The notes beneath the pieces are model-generated. The model saw only the letters and a list, made by a program, of their open reading frames with translations. It had not been told where the DNA came from and did not search any database. A stretch of 20,582 bases of DNA, from assembly GCA_934370915.1 (NCBI GenBank), contig CAKRNI010000018.1:1-20582 (forward strand), given 5' to 3'. The stretch is from an uncultured Lachnospiraceae bacterium. Its GTDB lineage: Bacteria; Bacillota; Clostridia; Lachnospirales; Lachnospiraceae. Position numbers and translations under genes: made by a program. This document shows, in pieces, positions 6,279 to 13,883 of this stretch (positions are counted from its first letter, which is position 1; each line of letters starts with the position of its first letter).

Positions 6279-7794
6279 CCGTCGTTTCCTTTTTCTGTGA
6301 GTCTGCCGCATCGTCCATCAGATCATCCGTCAGATTCACATCCGTATCATAATCCAGACCCAGATCTTTCTTTCTGCGCTCCCGTCCCATCGCAAACGCA
6401 GTTGCGTCCTCCTCATCGCGGTAATAGCAACGCTTGATCTCAGCCTGAAGGCTCGTGTAGATTCCTTTTCTCTTCTGAAGGCTGGAATAACTGCTCTCCA
6501 CATCGATCAGGCGATATGCCAGTTCAAATGCCAGCTCTTCCTTCTTTTCTGCCTGCTCGGTCCGCTCATCCACTACATTTTTGAGCAGTTCCCATTCTTC
6601 CTCTCCAAATGGGGCTTTCCGACAGTACTGAGTCTTTAAATCATGGCCCATTACTTCCCGGTAAATCTTCGGCAAAACGTCATGGAACTCGTGCTTTTCT
6701 TCCAACCAGATCCTGCGGATCTCATTCAATTCTGCATCAGAGATCAAGCGCAGGTTTCGAAATTCCTCCGGCCCGGTTTCATTTATATTTTTTTGAATTT
6801 TCAGCAAATCACGCAGCCACTCTTCACGTACTTCCCGCTTATACGGTCCATGGACCAGCCCATCTTTAAATGCGAAGACATTTCCATGCATTTTTCTGAA
6901 ATCACGATGTTCCCTGTCCTTTTCTGCATCACCAATCTTATTTCGAAAGTCCAGAAGCTGCTGCATCCATGCTTTCTGGGCATCATTAATGATCATAGCT
7001 TCCATAGACTTATCTTTTTCCACTAACGTACATACCCAGCAGCCAAACCGGCTGTTTCCGCAGGACGGTGTGCTCAAATCCATGACGATCGGACACTCTG
7101 TGTCCTCTGATGCTCCACGATACAGATTCATCAGATCTTTATTTGAAAATTTCCATGGATTCTCATACTGCATCAGATAAAACCAGACATCCTTGCTCGT
7201 CCAGTTTTCCAACGGTGAAAAAACGAGTCCATTCTGCTGACTTCCGTTTGGGCTCAGATATTCACGGACACGCATTTTTTCATATCGTTCCATGTTCTGG
7301 GCACGATGCGTACTTTCCGCCTTTCTTGTTCCGAGAAGCAAGATCGCCTCACCATATTCTGACACCACGTTCTTTACAAAATCATTGGACGGATTGATCT
7401 TCAACCGGTTTGTGCACCAACGCATCGTCGCTCTCGGGTACGGATACCCACGCCCCAGAAGATTGACCCAGAATGTCTGATTGATCTTCGGGGTAAGGCG
7501 GTGAACCTCAAACGGCATTCCCTGCTTTGCGGATTCTTCGCGGATGCAGTCCAGGGATCGCTCTACCCAGCGCGCAATCACCGGAGACTCCACAAGGGTG
7601 TCCGTACTGATCACATGGACTGTCTTTCTTGTTCGCTGCCAGTCCGGCAGCTCCGTCAGAGCGTACCACACCAGCTGCAGTGTCGCCGTGCTGTCCTTGC
7701 CCCCGGAATATCCAATAACCCACGGAATATCATCCGCCAGGAAGAGACTCTGGACAATCTCATATATATGTTTAATGTCTTCTCTTTTCAGCAT
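6268..7794 (-). CDS. dndC: DNA phosphorothioation protein DndC (PAPS reductase-like PP-loop, Fe-S)
   Basis: A 508-aa protein that would activate the DNA backbone for sulfur insertion with ATP and accept sulfur from DndA. The PP-loop SGGKDST is at residues 30-36. Cysteines at 127 (RWCTNR), 234, 245, 252 and 255 (CGNSRFGCWVC) supply the 4Fe-4S ligands typical of DndC. The C-terminal third is charged and less conserved. The ATG at 7794 has GGAAGG five to six bases upstream. It is the first gene of the modification operon and its end overlaps dndD. The usual upstream dndB (a DGQHR-domain repressor) is absent, so DndC opens the operon. Confidence 0.93.
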   Translation of the reverse strand: MLKREDIKHIYEIVQSLFLADDIPWVIGYSGGKDSTATLQLVWYALTELPDWQRTRKTVHVISTDTLVESPVIARWVERSLDCIREESAKQGMPFEVHRLTPKINQTFWVNLLGRGYPYPRATMRWCTNRLKINPSNDFVKNVVSEYGEAILLLGTRKAESTHRAQNMERYEKMRVREYLSPNGSQQNGLVFSPLENWTSKDVWFYLMQYENPWKFSNKDLMNLYRGASEDTECPIVMDLSTPSCGNSRFGCWVCTLVEKDKSMEAMIINDAQKAWMQQLLDFRNKIGDAEKDREHRDFRKMHGNVFAFKDGLVHGPYKREVREEWLRDLLKIQKNINETGPEEFRNLRLISDAELNEIRRIWLEEKHEFHDVLPKIYREVMGHDLKTQYCRKAPFGEEEWELLKNVVDERTEQAEKKEELAFELAYRLIDVESSYSSLQKRKGIYTSLQAEIKRCYYRDEEDATAFAMGRERRKKDLGLDYDTDVNLTDDLMDDAADSQKKETTDEN

Positions 7795-7812
7795 AAAAAT
7801 CCTTCCAACAAT

Positions 7813-7847
7813 ATTATAACAAAGTCTGCTTTTTGATTTACAGACTT
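7813..7847 (-). promoter_or_regulatory. Candidate dndC promoter with overlapping inverted repeat
   Basis: On the minus strand TATAAT (7813-7818) is a perfect -10. No good -35 exists; GTAAAT at 17 bases is the nearest. The inverted repeat AAGTCTG/CAGACTT (7822-7828 and 7841-7847) falls between and over these positions, as an operator would. The predicted leader is only about 12 bases and just contains the ribosome site. The weak -35 suggests activation or tight control. Confidence 0.45.
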
Positions 7848-8015
7848 CGGCCCGTTACTCGCGTAAATGAAAATAATGCCCACATATCAAGTATGCAGAC
7901 ATTATTTAGTATATCTTACATAAATCAAGAATGCAAGCATCGCAAACAATCCAGTACCGGCCGTTTTTTGCCACCGACCCGCCCATACCTTGCACAAATT
8001 GACCGTCTCTCCAAG
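7848..8015. other. Intergenic region between the DUF4160 gene and the dnd operon
   Basis: A non-coding spacer of 221 bases in all (7795-8015). It holds the inverted repeat AATAATG/CATTATT (7872-7878 and 7900-7906) enclosing CATA/TATG, followed on the minus strand by TTTTC, which may be a weak terminator for the upstream operon. A short TTAC-TCGC-GTAA palindrome lies at 7854-7865. I see no gene and no recognisable RNA. Confidence 0.4.
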
Positions 8016-8813
8016 CTATTTCTGATTATCTCCAATTGGCTTATGTAACAGATCCCATGCTGCTTTCAGCTCCCCTGTATGATCCGCGTACCACTTTCGA
8101 ATCGTACTTCGCATAGCAGACGGCATCTCCTCTTTTCCCATCTCCAGCACCTCACCGCTCTCGATTGCAAAAGAAGCGGAATACTCGTTATACGTTACAT
8201 GAAAATGTGGGCAGTGACGATCCACCTCATGGGCCCGGACCTCCACACGGTACAGCCCGGCGATCCGTGGCCATTTGCGGATCGAGGTTTCCTCATCCCA
8301 CCAGGTCACATCCCGCAGGTTCTCCAGCTCACACCGTGCTTCCTCTCCATTCCTCTCTATCCAGAATACCAGCTTTCCATTTGGATATTCCCCATGTTCA
8401 AAGGAGATCATATGACCATTCAACTGATACGCCTTAATAAAACAGTTCATGGTCGGAAATGCGTTGCTCATCTCCGGGTCAAAATCGTAGCGCACAGCCA
8501 GAATCTCGGGATCTTCCGCCTCACTCCAATGAGGATTCTGCGCATACAGCTTTATCAGCTTCTGTTTCAGATATGTCAGCTCTTCCCGGCGCATATTCGG
8601 CGCAAGCGTTGCCATCCTTTTATTGAGATCCTGCAGCGTAATTCCATTGCAGACCTCCTGCTGCCAGAAAGTCTCCTTTTTCCATATCAGTCCATCTTTC
8701 TCTGCCTCAATCTTCTTTAAGACCGGCCCGGTATAAGCCCGGATGGAATCAAAAAATGTCTCCACATCCTCAAACTGACCACGCAGAGAAAAATCATTCA
8801 TCACATAGTCCAT
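8016..8813 (-). CDS. Unknown protein with C-terminal DUF4160-like domain
   Basis: A 265-aa protein; the ATG at 8813 has AGAGG seven bases upstream. The last 70 residues resemble DUF4160: CPHFHVTYNEYSASFAIESG (201-220), then MPSAMRSTIRKW and ELKAAWDLL. Stand-alone DUF4160 proteins are about 80 aa, are often found in toxin-antitoxin-like pairs and have no firmly known activity. The N-terminal 190 residues match nothing I recognise; they hold an acidic/aromatic helical part (DVETFFDSIRAY) and a beta-rich part (GKLVFWIERNGEEARCELEN). It follows an AAA ATPase by 26 bases and ends the operon that starts at 11462, so it probably acts with that ATPase. There is no membrane segment or signal peptide. 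Confidence 0.65.
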   Translation of the reverse strand: MDYVMNDFSLRGQFEDVETFFDSIRAYTGPVLKKIEAEKDGLIWKKETFWQQEVCNGITLQDLNKRMATLAPNMRREELTYLKQKLIKLYAQNPHWSEAEDPEILAVRYDFDPEMSNAFPTMNCFIKAYQLNGHMISFEHGEYPNGKLVFWIERNGEEARCELENLRDVTWWDEETSIRKWPRIAGLYRVEVRAHEVDRHCPHFHVTYNEYSASFAIESGEVLEMGKEEMPSAMRSTIRKWYADHTGELKAAWDLLHKPIGDNQK

Positions 8814-8839
8814 TCTTCGTCCTCTTATGTGAAAAAATC

Positions 8840-9958
8840 TCAGATTCCCAGCATCCGATCCAGATCGATCTCAAACTGGTCAAACAGATCATTCAGGTCC
8901 ATATCTGGATTTTCTCCCCAGATCTTTCCAAACTCCCCGAATTTGATCGGATTGCAGCATGTCTCATAATCCTTTGACATTGCCAGGAAATTGACCCGGA
9001 TCTTATTCTGCTGCCATCCTCTGCTGCTGATTCCTACTCTCAGCCCATTAAAAATATGATCGCTGTGGGTCTCCACAAACAGCTGCCGTCCCGAGCAGGC
9101 TGTCAGATACAAAAGTTCTGTCAATCTTGACTGCGCCTTCGGATGCAGATGGATCTCCGGATTTTCTATGACGATCACTGAATTCTTTCTGCTCCCAAGG
9201 CAGGCAATAATGATGCTGATCAGATAGCTGACACCCGATCCAATATTCACCGGCCGACGGTACATCGCGTCCGAGTTGCTGTTCGCCGGATTGTTGTTGT
9301 AGGTGACCTGAAGACAGTTCGTCTTCTGGATTTCCCTCAGTGCCAGCTCAGTTCCAATGATATATTTCAGCCAGTAGTTCACCTGCGCCAGCAGTGTTCT
9401 GGATATATTTTCACTGTCCTCGCAAAGGACTTCCTCCACAAGATCTGTTCCGTGTTCCAGAAGATAATCCATAGCAAATTCGCCATTGCTGCCGAACTTA
9501 CTGTAATGGTTAAAGTTTCTCTGGTAAATATCCAGCGCACCGATCCGATGACAGGAAAGGTAATGGAATTCGGTGTAAAATGGGCTTTCACTCCTTAATC
9601 CATAGGGGCTGTTCACTTTTTTCTGGTTAAATTTGCGAACCGTCTCATAACCATCCTCTATCTCTGTCAGCCTGATTCCATCTTCAAACTCTTCCCCATC
9701 CGTATTGTCTCCAACTATCTGGATCTGGATATCTTCCCGCGGCATATAATTATTCCGTATCTCACGAAATTCTCCAAGAGAAATATAATTACCGTTCAAT
9801 CCATATTCCATCTTTAAATTCTGCTCGTACAAAAGCAATGCCTGCAGGCAGGATGACTTTCCTGAGGAATTCGTCCCCACGAACAGATTCAACTCCGAAC
9901 AATCAAATTCCAGATCTTTTATCGACTTAAATGCATGGATTTTAAGATCTTTAATCAT
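8840..9958 (-). CDS. AAA ATPase of the RecF/OLD-like (AAA_21, DUF3696-type) class
   Basis: A 372-aa ATPase. I place the start at ATG 9958 (MIKDLKIHAFKSIKDL), one base after the stop of the upstream gene; the longer frame begins only with TTG. Walker A is GTNSSGKSS (28-36), the ABC-type signature NIGSGVSYLISII follows a long insert, Walker B is VIVIENPEIHLHP (near 261-273) and the switch motif VETHSDHI is near 295-302. The C-terminal MDLNDLFDQFEIDLDRM fits the DUF3696 end. There is no TOPRIM domain, unlike full OLD nucleases. Such ATPases serve as sensors or motors in many anti-phage systems. Its partners are likely the DUF262 protein before it and the DUF4160 protein after it. Confidence 0.85.
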   Translation of the reverse strand: MIKDLKIHAFKSIKDLEFDCSELNLFVGTNSSGKSSCLQALLLYEQNLKMEYGLNGNYISLGEFREIRNNYMPREDIQIQIVGDNTDGEEFEDGIRLTEIEDGYETVRKFNQKKVNSPYGLRSESPFYTEFHYLSCHRIGALDIYQRNFNHYSKFGSNGEFAMDYLLEHGTDLVEEVLCEDSENISRTLLAQVNYWLKYIIGTELALREIQKTNCLQVTYNNNPANSNSDAMYRRPVNIGSGVSYLISIIIACLGSRKNSVIVIENPEIHLHPKAQSRLTELLYLTACSGRQLFVETHSDHIFNGLRVGISSRGWQQNKIRVNFLAMSKDYETCCNPIKFGEFGKIWGENPDMDLNDLFDQFEIDLDRMLGI

Positions 9959-9959
9959 A

Positions 9960-11462
9960 TTATCTGCACACCTCTCCAATCAGACAATCCATCACCGCAA
10001 ATCTCGCGTTTATCTTCTCCAGAGAGTCCTTACGGGCTCCGATATTCTGAGCATATTCTTCCTCTTTTAATTTATCCAGAATCTTATTTTTTAATTCCTC
10101 TCCGGTAAATAAAAACTCTCTCTCTCGAACTTTCATCATAAAATACATCAATGTCTCAAACATATTCATGTTGATCGGCTTTGATTCATCGAACTCCTTT
10201 CGGAACGCGTTTGGTCCAAGGACCTCATAGATCCTCCGCAGATCTTTTACGGTTTCATTTTTGTAATCGGTAAGAGCATTTTCTGAGAGAGCATTTAAAT
10301 AGCGCAGGGCTCTTCCCTGAAGATCGTCCATATCGCCCCTGAACTTATATCCGTCTTTTCCCGCCATTTTACCGCTATAATGCAGATTAAACGCTGCTGA
10401 TCTCGTTAAAAGATACAGTCCCTTCATTCGGATATCTTTCCGGTACAGGATCCTCGTTGCACTTTCAAATTCCCCCGTTTTCGTGATCGCAATCAATGTG
10501 TCTAAACCTCTTCCGTTATAGATCGCATTCCGGATCTCCATCTTATTCAGCTGGGTTCCTCCACGGTTCACACGGTCAAAAATATCAAACAATATTTCAT
10601 CCGGCGTTGGCGGCAGGATCACATGGGCTGAAAACTGATAGTCCTCAAGCTGTGACTGATAGATAGACAGATTGTCCACAAGCTGATCAAATTTCTTTCC
10701 ATTCAGCTCAGTAAGGATCTTTAGCCCTGTCAGGGCAAAATCTCCCCGCATATATGAGAAAAGAGCTGAAAGTCTTTGTTTTCCATCCACTACAACATAC
10801 GACGCGTCTTCCTGCTGCTTTAAGTATATTACCGGCAAAGGGAGTCCCATCAGCACACTTTCGACAAGTTCATTTTTCTGCTTCATTTTCCAGACTTCAC
10901 GCCGTTGAAATCCCACTTCCAAAATCAGTTTCTTTTTTTCGTATCGCCGTGATAATTCATAAACAGAAAAATCTTTTTTCGTAACAGACACACGCTCAAA
11001 GATAGGATTTTCACCATCGTAACGAAGCTCATTCAAATCCATCTCATCGTCCAGAACGATCTCCTCATCTCCCTGCACGACATAGATTCTGTATTTATTT
11101 TTATCCTGACGCCAGAATTGGATCATCGCACCCAGTCCATAGACCGGATTCTCTTCCAAATGTTTCTTTAGCGCTGTCTCATACCGCAGACGCATCTGTC
11201 CATCTGGCCGGATTCTCTGAATACTTCCCTCATATGTGAACGAGTCGTATTCCAGAGTCAGCTTGATCTGATCCCCCATCTGCAATTCCTCATGCAAAAA
11301 AAACGAACTGATATCCTGAGGTATGATCGACATGCCATAATCCATTAATGTGGTATCTATCTTCTTTTCAGCAAAATTATCATCCGCACCCATCTTTGTC
11401 CACGATGTTGTCCTATACTTTTTTCCATCCATATCCTGAATATTTTTCTGATCCTGATCCAT
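9960..11462 (-). CDS. DUF262 (GmrS/ParB-like) protein with extra N-terminal domain, no nuclease domain
   Basis: A 500-aa protein; the ATG at 11462 has GGAG eight bases upstream and its own promoter. Residues 165-310 are a DUF262 domain: GFQRREVW (184-191), VVDGKQRLSAL (224-234, the family DGQQR motif with K for Q) and FDRVNRGGTQLN (295-306). No DUF1524 HNH follows; the C-terminal 190 residues are helical. Residues 20-135 form a separate, mostly beta domain (QIKLTLEYDSFTYEG, YGLGAMIQFWRQDKN) that I cannot name; a DNA-binding or modification-reading role is possible but inferred. In GmrSD and SspE the DUF262 part is the nucleotide-hydrolysing sensor. It stands one base from the AAA ATPase. DndB, another ParB-like protein, lacks these DUF262 motifs, so this is not DndB. 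Confidence 0.8.
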   Translation of the reverse strand: MDQDQKNIQDMDGKKYRTTSWTKMGADDNFAEKKIDTTLMDYGMSIIPQDISSFFLHEELQMGDQIKLTLEYDSFTYEGSIQRIRPDGQMRLRYETALKKHLEENPVYGLGAMIQFWRQDKNKYRIYVVQGDEEIVLDDEMDLNELRYDGENPIFERVSVTKKDFSVYELSRRYEKKKLILEVGFQRREVWKMKQKNELVESVLMGLPLPVIYLKQQEDASYVVVDGKQRLSALFSYMRGDFALTGLKILTELNGKKFDQLVDNLSIYQSQLEDYQFSAHVILPPTPDEILFDIFDRVNRGGTQLNKMEIRNAIYNGRGLDTLIAITKTGEFESATRILYRKDIRMKGLYLLTRSAAFNLHYSGKMAGKDGYKFRGDMDDLQGRALRYLNALSENALTDYKNETVKDLRRIYEVLGPNAFRKEFDESKPINMNMFETLMYFMMKVREREFLFTGEELKNKILDKLKEEEYAQNIGARKDSLEKINARFAVMDCLIGEVCR

Positions 11463-11490
11463 ATGCTCATCTCCGTTTCCAAGTAACCTT

Positions 11491-11519
11491 ATCTTAACAT
11501 ATCGAGGGATGCTTGTCTA
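11491..11519 (-). promoter_or_regulatory. Promoter of the DUF262-AAA-DUF4160 operon
   Basis: On the minus strand TAGACA (11514-11519) and TAAGAT (11491-11496) are exactly 17 bases apart. They match the sigma-A consensus at five and four of six positions. The leader is about 20 bases and contains the ribosome site. This separates the second operon from the helicase operon upstream. Confidence 0.5.
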
Positions 11520-11567
11520 TTGGACTGTCTGATCTGCATCAGCAGTTTTTATGTGTATAGCAGCAAA

Positions 11568-11597
11568 CGCGGCATACACTCTTTTGTGTATGCCGCG
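11568..11597 (-). terminator. Perfect 12-bp hairpin after the DUF262-DUF1524 gene
   Basis: CGCGGCATACAC and GTGTATGCCGCG pair perfectly around a 6-base loop, 20 bases beyond the stop at 11617. GCAGC/GCTGC flanks could extend the stem. The following minus-strand bases are GTTTGCTGC, a poor T tract. It therefore acts as a terminator with leakage, an attenuator between two operons or an mRNA 3'-end stabiliser. Confidence 0.55.
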
Positions 11598-11616
11598 CAG
11601 CTGCTTTATCCTATCG

Positions 11617-13404
11617 TTACAAGTTAAAAATTTTCTTAAAATCGGTCTGCATCTGATTCTGTCGTTCTTTAAACTCCGTCCATGTCCATTTTTTCAGAGC
11701 TCCTACATGCCTTGTAACCCAATACGGAGATTCTTTATATATTTCTGTCTTATCCTCAAAAGGTTTATTTCTCTGCCGGCTGTTTAATTTCCGCCCCAGT
11801 AATGTCAGATTTCCGATTCGATGTATGGAATTATAAAATTGTTTGCTGACTTCTCTGTCATCTACTTCTTCCGGAAGTATGTGTTCAATAGAAAGCTTGC
11901 TCATATCGATCTGTACTGAGTCTTCTTCTGCCCCGTCTTTTCCGCTTCCTGCACACTGCCAGTGGTCGATCTCCAGCATCAGAAGCAGAAACTTCGCCTT
12001 TTTGCTGCCCACACTGCCTTTCGAATAGACCTCCTCATTGATTCGTGTAAAGAAAGTATTTCTGCAATTCTCCCTATCCAACAGTCGTTTCAGATCCGCC
12101 TCAATTTCCGTGATATCCGCATGGCTTCTGCCGATCTTCTTCCATATCTCCATATAGCATTTGCTGATTGCCTCATCATGAAGACCGCCTACAGTCTTTG
12201 CCATAAAGAACGCCTTTGCAAGTAATGGAGTAATCTTCTCGATCGTACTATCAACAGCCCGTGCATCCATCTCCAGGATCTTTAAATAAAGCGGAATTAC
12301 ACTGGTATTTTTCAGAGTGGAAATAAGCGCCTCATACATGATCTTTGTCGACTTTCCAATACTTCTCTCCGGAATCATCAGGCCTTTTTCCAGTACCCGC
12401 ATTCTCGTGACATTGATATGAAGCTGTTCCAACTCATCGAACAGATGCTTCTGCTCGATCTCCGATAAAATTCGCTTATTCCAGCATTTGAAGATCTGAT
12501 GCTCATACTGTTCATGCGCAGGAACTGCCGTTCTGGCCTCCATCTGTTTTCCAAGGACCGCCGCATAGTTCCATACCAGATACCGGTCGGTTGCATTTCC
12601 AGGATCAGAAAGAATATCATTCCACATTTCTTCTGCCCGTTTCGCCAGGTCCGGCTTATCATTTAAAAGTTCCATCGTTCTCGCCTTCAAAAGCTCGCCC
12701 GATGTCAGCGGAATTCCTCTGTCATTAACGATTTGATAGAGAGCATATGTATAACCAGGCTTATCTGTTTTCAACATAACTACCTGAAAGCAGGACGCCA
12801 TCGCCTCCACATAGGAACTCAAGATCTCGTATGTCTCCTGCTCACCTTTTCCCTCTGTCAGACCCTCAAAGTATCCCCGGATCTGCTTCTCCGCATTTAA
12901 AAGGCGGGTCTGCGATTCGCCCTCTGCTTTTATCTTCTGCGGATCCTGCTCCAGATCAAGGATTCCCTCCCAGACCGCTTCATCCTGTTTCGACAATGTC
13001 AGGACCTGATATTGTCCGTTTTCTTTAAATAAGTACTGCCCAATCAGTTCCTCACATCTTTTTTCCGGCACTCCGCGTGCCCGCATGACTCTTATCGCCG
13101 CAGTCACTACCTGGGTGAAAGTAGTCAATCTTTGTTGTCCGTCTACTATCTCCATCATAGCATGGCAGGATTTATCCTTACCCGTCTCGCGCAGGATCAG
13201 CTGGCCTGTGAAATGCTGAAACTTCTCTCCTGCCTCCCGCATTCTGTTCCAGCAGAATTCTCCGTCTTTTAAGAAAGCAGCAACTTCCTTCTCCGTCCAT
13301 ACATAATGTCTCTGATAGTTCGGAACATAAAAGAGGAAGCTCCTTTCAGCTACCACACATTTCACCGTCATATCAAAAGAGCTTATCGTTGGTTTTTCAC
13401 TCAT
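11617..13404 (-). CDS. DUF262-DUF1524 protein, GmrSD/SspE-like modification-dependent nuclease
   Basis: A 595-aa fusion of a DUF262 NTPase and a DUF1524 HNH nuclease. The DUF262 motifs are VPNYQRHYVW (27-36) and VDGQQRLTT (87-95). The HNH-like part is SIEHILPEE (505-513) with IHRIGNLTLLG (527-537), LNSRQRNKPF and later WVTRHV; the HxxP, N and GNL residues of DUF1524 are intact. In GmrSD this pair cuts glucosylated hydroxymethylcytosine DNA. In SspE the same pair is triggered by single-strand phosphorothioate and nicks phage DNA. Beside dnd genes without DptFGH, a PT-sensing restriction role is a strong inference. The ATG at 13404 overlaps the upstream stop as ATGA, and its GGAGG is 14 bases away, so translation is probably coupled. 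Confidence 0.88.
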   Translation of the reverse strand: MSEKPTISSFDMTVKCVVAERSFLFYVPNYQRHYVWTEKEVAAFLKDGEFCWNRMREAGEKFQHFTGQLILRETGKDKSCHAMMEIVDGQQRLTTFTQVVTAAIRVMRARGVPEKRCEELIGQYLFKENGQYQVLTLSKQDEAVWEGILDLEQDPQKIKAEGESQTRLLNAEKQIRGYFEGLTEGKGEQETYEILSSYVEAMASCFQVVMLKTDKPGYTYALYQIVNDRGIPLTSGELLKARTMELLNDKPDLAKRAEEMWNDILSDPGNATDRYLVWNYAAVLGKQMEARTAVPAHEQYEHQIFKCWNKRILSEIEQKHLFDELEQLHINVTRMRVLEKGLMIPERSIGKSTKIMYEALISTLKNTSVIPLYLKILEMDARAVDSTIEKITPLLAKAFFMAKTVGGLHDEAISKCYMEIWKKIGRSHADITEIEADLKRLLDRENCRNTFFTRINEEVYSKGSVGSKKAKFLLLMLEIDHWQCAGSGKDGAEEDSVQIDMSKLSIEHILPEEVDDREVSKQFYNSIHRIGNLTLLGRKLNSRQRNKPFEDKTEIYKESPYWVTRHVGALKKWTWTEFKERQNQMQTDFKKIFNL

Positions 13405-13883
13405 TTTTCGTCTGTAAACCTCCCTGTCTGGAACGCATCCAAATAATCCACAAGAAATTCCTCCAACCGTACTGGATGCATCATAGCATCCAGAATGATC
13501 TCCATTCCCCAGGCCGCATACTGGTTCAACCTTCGCTCTCCGGCTGCACTCAGATGTGTCTTTGACGTAGCGTCCACATACTCCGTCATCAGCTGTTCCA
13601 GTGCGCTTCCATCTCCTTCAGGAATCCCCCGTCTCTGACGCTCCGTCGCCAACAATAGCCCCGCAATATAGTCACGGCTTTCTGCATATTCTTCCGGATA
13701 AGAGTCTGTAATCTCCGATTTTTCCAGCTCCGCGTCTGCATCATATTTTCCTGCTGCCAATCCCACCATCAGGCAGTAATAATATTCGTCAAAATACAGC
13801 TTCAGCTTTGTGCCATCTCTATTTTTCGAGTCAAAAATATCCGCAAAAAACTTTTTGCACTTCCTTGGTAAGAAAAACGGCAT
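13401..13883 (-). CDS. Unrecognised 160-aa protein of the helicase/SMC operon
   Basis: I do not recognise this family. The start is firm: AGGAGG lies seven bases upstream and the ATG shares its A with the preceding TAA stop. The protein is soluble and mostly helical with no signal peptide. Notable stretches are FLPRKCKKFFADIFDSK (basic start), KLYFDEYYYCLMVGLAAG, SYPEEYAESRDYIAGLL and ERRLNQYAAWGMEIILDAM. It lies between the SMC ATPase and the DUF262-DUF1524 nuclease with overlaps of 1 and 4 bases, implying fixed stoichiometry. It may be a small adaptor for either one, comparable to small subunits of other SMC-like defence complexes; this is inference. Confidence 0.75.
   Translation of the reverse strand: MPFFLPRKCKKFFADIFDSKNRDGTKLKLYFDEYYYCLMVGLAAGKYDADAELEKSEITDSYPEEYAESRDYIAGLLLATERQRRGIPEGDGSALEQLMTEYVDATSKTHLSAAGERRLNQYAAWGMEIILDAMMHPVRLEEFLVDYLDAFQTGRFTDEK

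Noticed and set aside
9960..11462. DUF262 protein as the missing DndB
   Set aside because: DndB has a DGQHR-type domain; this protein has DUF262 motifs (FQRREVW, DGKQR, VNRGGTQLN) and a different N-terminus.
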